This document shows positions 1 to 11,672 of a stretch of 64,000 bases of DNA, piece after piece. The DNA is from Paraphysomonas bandaiensis (lineage: Eukaryota; Chrysophyceae), in NCBI GenBank assembly GCA_965644295.1, contig CBFFRP010000400.1:124001-188000 (forward strand). Reading direction: 5' to 3'. The position numbers and the translations under genes were made by a program. Every line of letters begins with the position of its first letter. Position 1 is the first letter of the stretch. Below the pieces are notes generated by a model. That model had not been told where the DNA came from. It ran no database searches and saw nothing but the letters and a program-made list of their open reading frames with translations.

Positions 1-2987
1 ATTCACTTCATGAAGCACAAGTCATGCTGGAGTTGCGAACATGCGTTAAGAATGATCAGTGGAGTAAAGTTGGAGAGTTATTGGACAAGTATTCGGATCA
101 GTTCTATAAGTTCGAATTCGGGCTGGACGAAGTTCGGCATATCCAATTCGCGTCGAAGTATCGAGTAATATCATCGTCGATATCTGAACTAGTAGCTGAC
201 GTATTGCCTGCTGGCAAGGATGAACAGTCAACGTTTGTTATTCTAAAAACGGATGCTTTGGAGCGGACACTACAATCCGCGGAAGCCATTTCGTTATATC
301 TTGATTCCCTAAGGCAGGCTGATACTGGTAGCTGTGAGTACGAAGAGGATTCATCCTTGAAGCAAAAAGGAGAGAATGCTGCTGTAAATAAAAGTAAGTT
401 TACAGAGCTGTGTGATGGCGCGAAGTGTGTACTGGAGTTGTGGAAAGCTATAAGAAATAAAGCATGGTGCGACGATAAAGTAGCGGCAGGTCAAGTGCAC
501 CATTTTCCGCGGCCTAAAGATCCGTTTTTGCATGTATTTTTCGAAAGTATTCGGCAGCATGAAGTCGCTCAAAGGCTCGGCGGAGTACATGATCAACTTC
601 AAGTTTTGAAAATTAACCCGGAAAAGAAAATAAGAAATATCAGGCAATCGATAAGGGCGTCAATTGCACTTCATGGGTTAGGACATTCCTTCACTGATAT
701 TATGCCCTCACCGACAAGTACAACTACCCCTACTCAGAAGAGGAGCAGGAGATCGAGTTTGTCAGTGGATGCCTCACCGTCGTCTCCTGGAATTAGCCCA
801 TTTCAGAAAAGCTATTCACAAGGCTATGACACTTCCCCTATAGTGTCCACTGATTCTCTGAAACAGTCACCTGGTAATTCGCAACCGTTTTCGTCCCCGC
901 AGTTTTCTCGCCGTCGCTCTATGGGGTCTTTTCTAGATACTTCACGTAAGAGCTCTACGGAAGAACCCGCGCAAAAAATATTGAATGTTGATGGACGAAT
1001 TATATCGGTAACGCACGCGCCTGTTGAGCACACACCTGGATTGGGTGTGGCGACTATTCTGTGTCAAACAGACTGGGCAACGCTTCCCCCTTTTGCTGTA
1101 AAGCAGTTTTCACAGGCCAGAAATATTTTAGTGGACAAAGTAACGAAGCTACGTTTGTCCTGGGGGTGCTCAGAAGGAGCTGCTGAAGAAGGGAAATATG
1201 GAAATATATCGCTAGCACACATTGACATTAAATTGCTGAATGTTTGCTTAGCTGATGTCCGTCGAATTAATTTTTACACTCACCAAATGATGGTTGATTT
1301 TAATTTTTCGAAGGATGTTCAAGCATATATCAAGGTGGCCAAAATTTTGTTGTCATTAAGAAAAGCAGTTATTGACAATAATGTTGATGGTCTAGTACAA
1401 GAGCTGAAAAATATGAATTATCTCGGATGTTCGCGTATGATAGACACGTCCTTAACTGAATTTCCTTGTGTCGAAAAAGAGTTGGATTTATTTGAAAGAT
1501 TTGCATTCGAATGTGTTGCAGAGAAAACAGTTAGAAATGCAGTTAACTTACTATCATCATTGGAGTATGTGAATTCGAGTATCACTCGGCATCAAAATTT
1601 ACTTGCACTCAAAAACCTTGACAAAGCGGTGAAACCGAAAGGCAAATCCACTCAGAATTATCAACATTGTGTGCGAGTTGGTAGCTTCCTTCATCAAGCC
1701 CTTACAGCATCAGTTATGTGCAATCATATTCGAGTTAAACGTTGTGAAGCAGATATTTTATCCTATTTGCATGAACCGGAAAGTCCTTTGGGTGATCTAG
1801 TTGTTACAGTTGGCAAAGTTTTGGTTATATTATTCAATAGTGCAGTAGTTAGAACTGAAACTCTTCAAGGTTCATCCCCTGGAATATCTGATGTTCATGA
1901 TTTTAGAGGTAATGATATCACATCTATAGTATCGGCGCGGCGTCGATCTGTTTTGGGCCAGCAAAAGAATGTTCCGTTAGCATCTACGTTTGGAGGATTT
2001 TCTGGAACTAAACACGACACGCCGCCCCGATTTGCGCAAACTGTAGCAGCTACTATGTTTTCTGATGTTCATAGTGAACACGATTCTGATATTTCCCAAT
2101 CAACCGGTGTAGAGAGTGTTGATGAAGATGTTATTCGGCAGCTGTTTTCTCTGCCCGACTCATTACTTGATTTAGTCGACGCTGCTGAAAGAGTTGAATC
2201 ATCAGTATCTGTTGATTTCGGGGGTGATTTTTATGCCGTACCACCAGCGATGATTGATCATATTTCCGTATTGACTCATGAGTGCAAAGAGCTGCATGCA
2301 GACCTGTTTGCTGGCAGACGCTATATTGAGCGTTATATTGTTGATCCTATGTGGACTTTGATTGGTGAGCTTGTTGTGTTAAGTACAAAATTGGTCGACA
2401 ATATAGCGATGAGAATGACTGAATGTGCTGTGCCGGGCTCTGATGATGGAATTTTTGCGTTACGTCGATTACTCGAAGAGCGATCCCTTATGCACCACAG
2501 TACATTTGAGTTTCTAAAGGAAGTGAGACGTGCCGCTGATTTCTCTCAGTGTAATATTCGTGTGCACGACATGTCCATATTTATAAGTATGCTATGCTTG
2601 AATATTCAGTGCAGTGAATGGAGACTTCGAAAGGATGGTCGCTCTGATGCAGTTGCAGAGTATATGTACAGCGAGAAGCGTATGGGAATGTACAATTCTC
2701 GCTATAATTCAGTGAATAATGGCCTGAATAGTATTCGTAGTATATTGACAGCTTTTAGGGAACTACTTACAAAAGGTTCTAATGAACAATCTGTGCGACG
2801 AACAAGTAAAAAGTTGTCGAGCCGTACCAGTGAGACGGAAAGCGTTCGAATGAGGTGTTTGTCACAATGCGATGGACTTTTGAGGCAAATGGACCAAAAT
2901 CCACTACACTTGAACATGGAAGCCTTACATAAGCAACAGAAAAATCTGAGAGCAGCTGTTTCGAGGAGAAAACGGCAGTTTGTATAG
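1..2987 (+). CDS. C-terminal part of a large helical-repeat protein, function unknown
   Basis: The reading frame is open to the left edge of the window (no stop between base 3 and the Met codon at 24), so the gene probably starts upstream. At least 987 residues are present, without visible introns. Three helical motifs resemble each other (pattern A-x-x-V/I-L-x-x-L/W-R/K-x-A/C-V/I): around residue 1 (just before and after the first Met), around residues 132-149 and around residues 438-465. This suggests a repetitive alpha-helical scaffold. Residues about 225-330 are Ser/Pro/Thr-rich with RRSS and RRRS sites, and RRRSV recurs near residue 640; these look like basophilic kinase sites. The C-terminus is basic (RRKRQFV). 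No catalytic motif or membrane segment was seen. I do not recognise the family. The repeat description is what I see; a scaffold role is inference. Confidence 0.75.
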   Translation, partial: SLHEAQVMLELRTCVKNDQWSKVGELLDKYSDQFYKFEFGLDEVRHIQFASKYRVISSSISELVADVLPAGKDEQSTFVILKTDALERTLQSAEAISLYLDSLRQADTGSCEYEEDSSLKQKGENAAVNKSKFTELCDGAKCVLELWKAIRNKAWCDDKVAAGQVHHFPRPKDPFLHVFFESIRQHEVAQRLGGVHDQLQVLKINPEKKIRNIRQSIRASIALHGLGHSFTDIMPSPTSTTTPTQKRSRRSSLSVDASPSSPGISPFQKSYSQGYDTSPIVSTDSLKQSPGNSQPFSSPQFSRRRSMGSFLDTSRKSSTEEPAQKILNVDGRIISVTHAPVEHTPGLGVATILCQTDWATLPPFAVKQFSQARNILVDKVTKLRLSWGCSEGAAEEGKYGNISLAHIDIKLLNVCLADVRRINFYTHQMMVDFNFSKDVQAYIKVAKILLSLRKAVIDNNVDGLVQELKNMNYLGCSRMIDTSLTEFPCVEKELDLFERFAFECVAEKTVRNAVNLLSSLEYVNSSITRHQNLLALKNLDKAVKPKGKSTQNYQHCVRVGSFLHQALTASVMCNHIRVKRCEADILSYLHEPESPLGDLVVTVGKVLVILFNSAVVRTETLQGSSPGISDVHDFRGNDITSIVSARRRSVLGQQKNVPLASTFGGFSGTKHDTPPRFAQTVAATMFSDVHSEHDSDISQSTGVESVDEDVIRQLFSLPDSLLDLVDAAERVESSVSVDFGGDFYAVPPAMIDHISVLTHECKELHADLFAGRRYIERYIVDPMWTLIGELVVLSTKLVDNIAMRMTECAVPGSDDGIFALRRLLEERSLMHHSTFEFLKEVRRAADFSQCNIRVHDMSIFISMLCLNIQCSEWRLRKDGRSDAVAEYMYSEKRMGMYNSRYNSVNNGLNSIRSILTAFRELLTKGSNEQSVRRTSKKLSSRTSETESVRMRCLSQCDGLLRQMDQNPLHLNMEALHKQQKNLRAAVSRRKRQFV

Positions 2988-4254
2988 AGAACAGTGATAC
3001 TGATTATTTGGAGCAGCTGTAATATGTTTAGTTTTGCTACTATGACTACTTTTGGAATGTGTAACTATAAGTATAGTATATAGAAAAGGTTAATTCTCTG
3101 TTGCCTATAAAGCTTTGCGCAGTTAATTTTTTGTCGAGACCGTCTTGTCGAGTGTTCGATGGTGACAACCATAACAAGACCTCGTCTATAATTTATTTGT
3201 TGTGATCGGAGGTTCTTATATATAATGACGGCTAGGTTATTAACAGGTGGTGCTGCTTGACACGCGTTAAACACAGAATGGACATTGCAATTTCGCCTAC
3301 CCCAGCTCATCTCTTATTTAAGATTTAATACGCTCTGATATCATATAAATTCCTGATATTCGATATTTATTGTTAGTATAAGACATGTGCTAGCATATAG
3401 TTACAGAAGCTTTACACTATTGAACACGACAAGACGTTTTATTTTTTCACAGGATATTCTCCTACCTTGCGGCGTGCGATATGCAATAATAGATTTGCCA
3501 ACGGCTCCTACACCAGAAACATGACACCTGGTTCACCCAGAGTAATATTATCAACGATATGGAGCATTAACCGTGAACGTAATATGTAGACAACGTACAG
3601 TAACACAGAACTTAAGCTCATCGACTTTATGCATTTGTCAGCCACCAGGATTATGGTGAGCTTCTTAGTCCTTATAGAGAACGATGCAAGTATGAAAGCA
3701 AAACCCTGGCGGTAAGTCATAATCTGGGGTCGGATTGATGTACATGCCCCATTAATTTTTGCTTTTAGCAGTATGCAGTGGAGACATATAGTTGGTGAAC
3801 ATGCGTATAGAAAATAATGCTACTGGTGCTTCACAGGGGCTGTACTATATTACCTCATAAATGATATAAAAATTAAGCAAGCAGTAGGTTGCGAGGGTGC
3901 AATGATTGTGTATCACTGGGCATATGGTTCAATTTTCAGGTGTAACCTAACTATCGTGAATAAAAGATGCCGTCATGGGTGGCTGCACATTAAGATGACA
4001 GTTTATGAGACCTTTCTCCTTGACAAGATCCAACAACGAGATCCAGCAACGAAAAGTTCAAGAAGTTCCACAAGCGTGTACATTTGAAAGCAAAAGGCTC
4101 CACGAACGACAGAGGACACACTTCAGTGCCAATTCTTAAGTATATAGTACCAACCTCACAACCTTTAAGCAGAAGTTGTCGGAAGTCACAATGCAGATGT
4201 ATGGAGACCTCCTACGGCTAGTGGAGCTAGACAAGTACTATGAGCAGCCTCCGA
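2988..4254. other. Intergenic spacer, no gene seen
   Basis: AT-rich spacer between the 3' end of the first gene and the first recognisable gypsy gag sequence. Only short frames without motif or splice structure are present. Sequence from about 4184 to 4254 may be the decayed N-terminal gag region, but I cannot align it. Confidence 0.5.
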
Positions 4255-6645
4255 CATTTCAATTGACGACCTAGCAAACTTTCAATACAGAAAGAGGAGG
4301 AAGAAGACTATGAGTCAGAATCCAAGGTAGAGAATGGAACTGAAGCTAAAAATCTGGCCACGGAGCAAATATTCAAGGGCAAGAAGCCAGGAAAACTTTT
4401 CAGAGATTAAAGGAAGAGCGCGGAGGTAGCGAATTCCAGAACGGTTACGATCACCAAATAGGAGAAGCGTTGCCCGGTGCGTATAGAGTCTCTTAAGTTG
4501 GGAGTGGTGGCAAGGCTATCAATGCCATCCTAGTATTCCAAGAAGAGGAGACTGTAGTCCGTGTTCAAAAAGTTCTGTCTAGGAGTGTTAAGGACCATCT
4601 ACGAAATGCTTACAGCATTGCTCATTTAGATTTGGCTATATGGACTTATCAGACTTATTGAGAATCGTTGCGAGAGAGACGCGAGTGTTCAATTGTGTGG
4701 GTTTCTACAACGAGCTGAGAGATGCTTTGAAGCACATCAGAATTATGGAATGGAAACACGTAAACTCAGCTACTTTTGAAACGTTCTACAATCAGCAATT
4801 GAAGCTGTTTCAAGCATTTAAGACCATAATATTGTTTATAATGTTGGATTCGGACAACAAGAAGTGGCGCCCGCGGGTTGATGATAAAGAATTCGGTGTA
4901 GTATGCCTTTTCAAAAACCTGAATGACGGAAGTTATGTGAAGTTCGTCCTGGGATGTATGCCTTCCAACAGATTTGATTCTGTGAATGAAGTTTTCGAAG
5001 TGTACTCAGCTATTCTGTTGGATCACTATCAAGTAACCATAGCATACAAGCAAATACCTTTTGAGTCGAACATGCAGTTTCAACAAAAGCATGACGACTA
5101 CATCAAAAGAAAGAGAGAGTTATTCAGCTAGCACAACTATAGCTCCAACTCTAGGAAGCCACAAACTAACCTACTTTTCTCTAGAGTTTCTCACATTTTG
5201 TAACTTTTGACGATATGAACGAAGAGCATGAGGAATTTAGTTACTGTGAGAATGAGTTAACTACGGAGGAGGAAGCTTGAGATACACCCAATGAGACTTG
5301 TGGAAAACTGCTCTTTCAGGTGCACGAGAGGACATTCAGTGGAGTCTGCGAAGGATGCTACACCAGAAGAGTTTAGTCCCATGCTAGATGAAAGCCCTGA
5401 TGTCATCAGAGAGTTGTCTGCGATGCACACCTCACGTGAAACTCAGAACAAGAGGAGTGAGAAGTACTGTAGTTTGAGGAAGGTAATGCATGGGAAATGT
5501 AACAAATCGCAATGCCCATACAATCAGAATTCTAAATGTCTCCAAGATACTGCTGTCGAAATGAGAGAAAAGATCAACGCATTCTTTCTAACGAAGGACG
5601 ACACAGCACAACAGGAGAAATCTCCCGCTATCTTGAGGAGAGAATGCTTCGGCGATTCTCGTCCTTGAGGTAAGGAGGAATGTGAGGGTGCGGACCTTGA
5701 TGAGTCTACAGTTAATGTTTGTGATGGAGAAGCTCTCTACTTCTGAACATGAAACTGAAGATTCTTCCATGGTTCGCACAGACAAGAATGAGGCTAAAAC
5801 CTGTGTGCCTGCTATCCTTCCTCTAAAAGCTTTCTTCAGCGCACACCGTAGAAAATTTAAAATGGAGGAATTAGTTATAATGTACGTCGCAAAAGATCGA
5901 ATCGAGAAGCTTCATGATAAATTAGAGCCAAGCCGTTTCTACAAAGTGAAGCATAGAGTGGTATTGGCCAACAGCAGAATAGTCCAAGATTTGAGCGAAG
6001 GTGTTCGACTAAACTTGATACTGACCGATCCAAAATCCCACACATATCAATACACGGGGGAATTCTTTGTTATAGACATGAAAACTAATGACATTATTTT
6101 GGGGTTGCCTGCGCTGACTGGAAAGTTATATCCTTTTATGTGTGCGGTTATGCGTGAGGCACATGATACTCAAATCGAGGGTATCTCTGATATTGAATAT
6201 TCGAATGTGTTGTCATCTCTGGTAGGGGACACGGTTGATTCTAATGACTGTGTACACCCGTGGACAAAAACAAGTGATAATATTTCCCCAGAGGATGAGG
6301 AACCGAGTTGCCTGTTCAATTCAAGGATGTGTTGACATTCTTAGGAAAGTCTCGAGAGGAATCCCTCCAAGACTATCATGAGCAGATGGAGACTCATGTC
6401 AGCGAGGAACTGAAAAGTGAAACTAATATTATGGAGTTGAAATCTACGAAGGCGGAGAAGGTGTTTGTGCCGGATGAATGAAGCGGAGTGAGAGGAGTTG
6501 ACCCTTTGAGTTTAAAAGGGAAAAGTACTCTCCCTGACAGGATGAAACCAAAGGCTAGGCCGATTAATCCTAAGCAATGGGAAGCTTCGGAAAAGGAGTT
6601 CAGAAGATTATGTGGCTATTTTTACAGAAAGAGTCTTTCTCCCTG
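4255..6645 (+). pseudogene. Degenerate Ty3/gypsy gag-protease-RT fragment (unit E1)
   Basis: This stretch is homologous to the gag, protease and start of reverse transcriptase of the minus-strand element at 9135-15085. It is broken by frameshifts and stops into pieces at about 4640-5131, 5291-5668, 5682-6335 and 6488-6640. The gag zinc-finger histidine is replaced by Gln near 5530. The protease has lost about 30 nt containing the D-T-G active site near 5880. At 6640-6646 the RT sequence jumps directly into the 3' terminal unit, so the rest of RT, RNase H and integrase is deleted. The gag stop (TGA at about 5666) is at the same place as in the other copy, with protease in a different frame, so a gag/pro frame change is probably ancestral. 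The copy is dead. It lies tail-to-tail with the minus-strand unit. Confidence 0.85.
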
Positions 6646-7781
6646 TGTGACCACGTGGCATCTCGCGTGCCCTACTTACGTGGCTATAGTGCGTTACTAC
6701 AAGTGATACTTCAAGACTACAATGTTATGCTTGGAGGCGCAGAGCGCGACTAACTATAAATAACGCATTCATCAGCAGACAACAAATAATCACTCATATT
6801 ATTATTATTCATAGCCAAACACAGAAGTAAAGAACTCGTTCCACGATGACTAAAGCCTCAAGCTTCTCTCATACCTGAACCAGTACTCGGACTGCAGCTC
6901 TTCAGCAATGAAGAGGACTCCTAGCATGGCAACCCAGCCTCAGCGACCAGTATGTCAGAGACAGGCCTTGCAGACCCTCACACCCGTATCGGAAGAATTG
7001 CACAGACCCTGCATACACTGGTCACGGGTAGAAGGTGCATCCAGAGACTATTACCTCCATTTGTGGGTATACGTGTACCACTTGATGGTCTTCATAAGGC
7101 TAATATGTACTCAATGGAGCACAATGCACAACAGGGTCCACAGTACACCGTTTGTCGCTCGTTAGTGAAGCTCCTTGCACCTAAGGTACTGGACTTGCAT
7201 GCTGAATGCAAAGTAACGAGAAGTTCCCACTTATCATGAGCTTATATGGCTCCTCTGTTGCACGTTTAAATATCTGGAGTGTGTTGTCTTACATATGAAA
7301 ATGTACGTTAGCTAGTATTTTCCAAGTACAATTGTAGTTATGAGGAATGCAACACGATATACATTATACAGTGTTGTACAACCGTATTTGATAGAGTCGT
7401 TGACATGACTGTATATTGTTATACTGCTTGTATGACACAGCCTGCGTTGTGGTTGTGTGTTGCAACACAGTGTGACATGGATGACGTTGTGTGTGTGCAG
7501 CTCTACGGTTGTCTTCATACTTTATGTTTCTGTTGTGACTCAGTTATTGTTTATGTTAACCTTACTTGGGTACTAGCGACCTGACATCACTAGCGGTGGT
7601 GTTTGCGTGCTGATTCTTCGCGGGAGTCAGTCACTCGAGTATAGTTGATTAAAACAAAAGTTTACCTGTAAAAATATCACTTCTTTGGTCTCATTTTCTT
7701 GATTCCTATACAGTGATAGTAGTTTTAGCGTTATCACGAGCCATAGTCTTGGTTATCAAACCAAACTGTGAGGTGACAGTT
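6646..7781 (+). repeat. LTR-like 3' terminal unit, left arm of palindrome P1
   Basis: The unit starts TGTGACCACG directly after the RT fragment and runs to 7781. It is the inverted counterpart of 7817-8954 and differs by a few substitutions, a 3-bp indel and one inverted 77-bp segment. Compared with two other copies it lacks about the last 29-36 bp. A frame of about 95 codons (6952-7239) is preserved in both arms, but the arms are nearly identical anyway, so this is not evidence of coding. It behaves as the 3' LTR of the gypsy element, although no matching 5' LTR is present in the window. Confidence 0.75.
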
Positions 7782-7816
7782 ATTAATTACTATGACGCAG
7801 CCTCGTTTGACAACTC
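7782..7816. other. Spacer at centre of palindrome P1
   Basis: About 35 bp separate the two arms. The spacer contains CTATGACGCAGCCTCG, which is the true outer terminus of the 3' unit, because the independent copy at 22912 begins with the same sequence. The right-hand unit is therefore complete and the left-hand one truncated at the junction. Confidence 0.75.
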
Positions 7817-8954
7817 AACTGTCACCTCACAGTTTGGTTTGATAACCAAGACTATGGCTCGTGATAACGCTAAAACTACTATCACTGTATAGGAATCAAG
7901 AAAATGAGACCAAAGAAGTGATATTATTACAGGTAAACTTATGTTTCAATCAACTATACTCGAGTGACTGACTCCCGCGAAGAATCAGCACGCAAACACC
8001 ACCGCTAGTGATGTCAGGTCGCTAGTACCCAAGTAAGGTTAACGGATGACGTTGTGTGTGTGCAGCTCTGCGGTTGTTTTCATACTTTATGTTTCTGTTG
8101 TGACTCAGTTATTGTTTATGGTCACACTGTGTTGCAACACACAACCACAACGCAGGCTGTGTCATACAAGCAGTATAACAATATACAGTCATGTCAACGA
8201 CTCTATCAAATACGGTTGTACAACACTGTATAATGTATATCGTGTTGCATTCCTCATAACTACAATTGTACTTGGAAAATACTAGCTATCGTACATTTTC
8301 ATATGTAAGACAACACACTCCAGATATTTAAACATGCAACAGAGGAGCCATCATATAAGCTCATGATATGTGGGAACTTCTCGTTGCTTTGCATTCAGCA
8401 TGCAAGTCCAGTACCTTAGGTGCAAGGAGCTTCACTAACGAGCGACAAACGGTGTACTGTGGACCCTGTTGTGCATTGTGCTCCATTGAGTACATATTAG
8501 CCTTATGAAGACCATCAAGTGGTACACGTATACCCACAAATGGAGGTAATAGTCTCTGGATGCACCTTCTACCCGTGACCAGTGTATGCAGGGTCTGTGC
8601 AATTCTTCCGATACGGGTGTGAGGGTCTGCAAGGCCTGTCTCTGACATACTGGTCGCTGAGGCTGGGTTGCCATGCTAGGAGTCCTCTTCATTGCTGAAG
8701 AGCTGCAGTCCGAGTACTGGTTCAGGTATGAGAGAAGCTTGAGGCTTTAGTCATCGTGGAACGAGTTCTTTACTTCTGTGTTTGGCTATGAATAATAATA
8801 ATATGAGTGATTATTTGTTGTCTGCTGATGAATGCGTTATTTATAGTTAGTCGCGCTCTGCGCCTCCAAGCATAACATTGTAGTCTTGAAGTATCACTTG
8901 TAGTAACGCACTATAGCCACGTAAGTAGGGCACGCGAGATGCCACGTGGTCACA
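7789..8954 (-). repeat. LTR-like 3' terminal unit of the minus-strand gypsy element, right arm of P1
   Basis: Read on the minus strand, the unit begins TGTGACC right after a purine-rich tract (about 8957-8975, resembling GAGGGGAGGGGGC). That is the expected position for polypurine tract followed by 3' LTR. It ends GGCTGCGTCATAGT, giving about 1.17 kb. The ends form a weak inverted repeat (TGTGAC / rc TATGAC). Bases 8044-8120 are inverted relative to the other two copies. Confidence 0.75.
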
Positions 8955-9134
8955 TTGCCCCCTCCCCTCTTTGGTTGAAATTTTTGGAAATAAAACGGAG
9001 TAAATCCCGATCCGGCGCCTACAGATGCCAACAGGACTAGGTTTGACGTAGCTATCAGAACGAAGACAATCCAGATAAACTCATGGGATATATAAATGAT
9101 CTTGAAGGAAGTAGTCAAAGCAGAGTGTGTAAGT

Positions 9135-11522
9135 CTAATAAGACTCACGGACTTGTGGAAATTGTCGGGCAAAATCCTCATCTACTAGTACCATATTGCT
9201 GGTATTCACCTCGGAATGAACGAAACAATGTACCAGGTAGTTGTCATAACGGTAGGTGCGGAGAGTGAGAAGATCTTTTACCGATAATACTCGCTTAGAG
9301 CTCTTGTGGTACCAGTGTGTGAACTGGATAGGAGCTACATAAGTAAGCAGATGAGAATCTGGTAGATCCAACTCATCATACCAAACATCGTCATAAATTC
9401 GCAAGTCGACATATGCGAGATCACCAGGTTGAAACTGAGTGATCGGTTGTTTACGAATGTCGGATATATATTTCTTAGCACCTTCAGTAGAATAAATAAG
9501 ATGGTATAGATATCTCTTGCTGGAGCAAAACTCAGCGTAGGGTATCGAGTCAAAAAGATCCTTGCTATAAGGCACTTCTCTAACATCACCATCTTGGAAA
9601 CGCACAGTAAAAGTCATAGTAGATCTCACGTCGCGATCACCTTTATAATAAAGGATTTTATCTATGACATGTTGTTCATGATCACGCAAGGCCATTTTGT
9701 ATGCTGTGTCACGATCTCCTGGAAATAATTTGACATCACTGACAGAAACGCGTACCATTTGGCCAGTCGCCAGATGCTGGCAGTCAACATCGTTTTTGTA
9801 TTGATGTTTGACTGTAAATGGTCCCATGTACCTGTGAGACATTTTTGGATGCACCTTAGCGCCCTTGTCGAACAATACAAAGTCGCCAGGTTGATATCTG
9901 TTTTGTCTGTCAGGATGAACACCCTCACTGGCTCTTTCGCTGGCCAGTTTTTGCTGATAGGCTTTGGAAGCCTCACGAAGTTTCGCTAATTGATCATTGA
10001 GAGCAGAAAGGCGAGCACGAGCCTTTTCTGGTAACTCTTTGATGTCCATGGTTAGATATTCGAGGTCATTGGAGCCAAATGTTAATTCGAAAGGAGAATA
10101 GCCTGTTTCTGATGAAACCTCCGAATTCAAAATATACTGGACATTGGCTATCCAGCTGGGATCCTCAAAAACGTCTCTGCGTTCTTCACGCTCACTGTTA
10201 TCGTAGACCAAAGCACGCAAGTGTCGCACAACCTCCCCAATAATGCGCTCACAACCGTTAGCGTGACGGTTAGCGATGCTGAAAGTGTGCCGGACACCCA
10301 TATATTCGGTCAACTGTTTGAATAGATCGGAAGTCAAGTCCGGTCCTTGATCCGAAATAATAAGATCTGTGTGTCCATAGTGAGTCCAGTATTTCCAAAC
10401 CGTATTGGCAAGATTAAGGGCCGTGACTCCCTTTACCGGTTCAAGGTATACTAACTTGGTGAAAAGATTAACCACCACATTGATATGCGTATATCCATCC
10501 GCGCCATGCGGTGTAATCTCTACTGCATCAATGCCAATAGCGCTCCTAGCATTTGGCGGCTTGAGATTTCGAACGATAGGAATGAGAGCCTCTCGCATAG
10601 CTAATCTCGTTTTCACACAATTTGGACACTTGGAAATATAGTCCTCAACAACTTTATAAGGAATGTTATGACCAGGGAACTCCTTATTCAAACGTATCCA
10701 TGTAGCTCTAACTCCCATGTGTCCTACTCGGGCGTTATGTACTTGGAGCAACGCTTCTTCAGGAGTAACTTGTGTCTCAGCCGGAGGTGCTATCTTTCGG
10801 TCCTCAGGTTCCATAAAATTTCCCAAGAAATTAAAAAACTCGTCCTCAGTGCAATCATCACCGAGAAAATAGACATCATCCAAGTCTTCATCTAAAACTA
10901 TGCCTGACAAGGCAGCTACTTGATGTTCCCGAGACAACCAATCCGCTAGCCAGTTCTTTGCTCTAGATATGTGGCGAATATTAAAGTTGAAAGATTGTAG
11001 GAAAATCCTCCACCTGGTTATCTTCGGTACCTCTGATGCCTCCATCCATAACAGATTATTATGGTCTGTTTCTATGGTGAACCGCTTTCCAATCAAATAG
11101 TAAGCTAATTGCTCGACACTATAGAAGATACCATAAGCCTCTTGCTCAATGGTCGCCCATTTCTGAGCCTGAGTGGAAAATTTTTTCGAAATAAAAGCTA
11201 TAGGTTGTAACTGTGTTTCCCCACTCGGAAATATCTTTTTCTGTAACAATACAGCGCCTACTCCCAACTCACTAGCATCGGTTCGTAAAGTCCATTCCAG
11301 CTCATAGTCTGGATAGAACAGCTCACATGAATCTTGAAGACCCTTGATGAAGCGACGGAATTCAGCTTCATAATCATGCCTCCAAGTACTTTTGTCCCAA
11401 TTAAAAGTCTTTTTGGTCATGTCAGTCAAATGAGCCACCAAATCGGAGTATTTTGGAGTAAAGCTGGAGAAAAATACACCCTTGCCTAAGAGAGATCTAG
11501 CCTGCTTGGTCGTGGTAGGCAT
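9135..11522 (-). CDS. Ty3/gypsy pol: RNase H and integrase
   Basis: This 795-codon open frame covers the end of pol. From the N-terminus it holds the RT connection, an RNase H domain (DASELGVGAVL, then later TDHNNL and LADWLS), the integrase HHCC zinc domain (HARVGHMG ... CPNC), and the integrase core. In the core the first Asp is in GIDAVE, the second in ISDQGP, and the Glu in NGCERI, with about 33 residues between the second Asp and the Glu (usually 35). A GPF-type module (YMGPFTV) and a C-terminal domain of about 150 residues follow. It lies downstream of RT (12317-11673) in another frame, separated by about 150 bp of disrupted sequence. Integrase itself looks intact. The family is known; which gypsy clade it belongs to is not established here. 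Confidence 0.9.
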   Translation of the reverse strand: MPTTTKQARSLLGKGVFFSSFTPKYSDLVAHLTDMTKKTFNWDKSTWRHDYEAEFRRFIKGLQDSCELFYPDYELEWTLRTDASELGVGAVLLQKKIFPSGETQLQPIAFISKKFSTQAQKWATIEQEAYGIFYSVEQLAYYLIGKRFTIETDHNNLLWMEASEVPKITRWRIFLQSFNFNIRHISRAKNWLADWLSREHQVAALSGIVLDEDLDDVYFLGDDCTEDEFFNFLGNFMEPEDRKIAPPAETQVTPEEALLQVHNARVGHMGVRATWIRLNKEFPGHNIPYKVVEDYISKCPNCVKTRLAMREALIPIVRNLKPPNARSAIGIDAVEITPHGADGYTHINVVVNLFTKLVYLEPVKGVTALNLANTVWKYWTHYGHTDLIISDQGPDLTSDLFKQLTEYMGVRHTFSIANRHANGCERIIGEVVRHLRALVYDNSEREERRDVFEDPSWIANVQYILNSEVSSETGYSPFELTFGSNDLEYLTMDIKELPEKARARLSALNDQLAKLREASKAYQQKLASERASEGVHPDRQNRYQPGDFVLFDKGAKVHPKMSHRYMGPFTVKHQYKNDVDCQHLATGQMVRVSVSDVKLFPGDRDTAYKMALRDHEQHVIDKILYYKGDRDVRSTMTFTVRFQDGDVREVPYSKDLFDSIPYAEFCSSKRYLYHLIYSTEGAKKYISDIRKQPITQFQPGDLAYVDLRIYDDVWYDELDLPDSHLLTYVAPIQFTHWYHKSSKRVLSVKDLLTLRTYRYDNYLVHCFVHSEVNTSNMVLVDEDFARQFPQVRESY

Positions 11523-11672
11523 CGGAATCTTTCCTAGTGCTTCTTTTTTCTCGGGGTTAACTTCATAGGACTTATGTCAGCAAACATATCCAAAGAAATC
11601 TACTTTTCTAAATCCCAACCAGCTCTTTGGCATTTTGAGTTTTACATTTCTTTCGATACATCGGTCAATAAT

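Noticed and set aside
6908-7239. Two overlapping frames of 85-95 codons in the terminal unit, repeated at 8361-8692
   Set aside because: Identity between the arms comes from the palindrome, and the third copy is frame-shifted there with non-synonymous changes, so no coding selection is visible.
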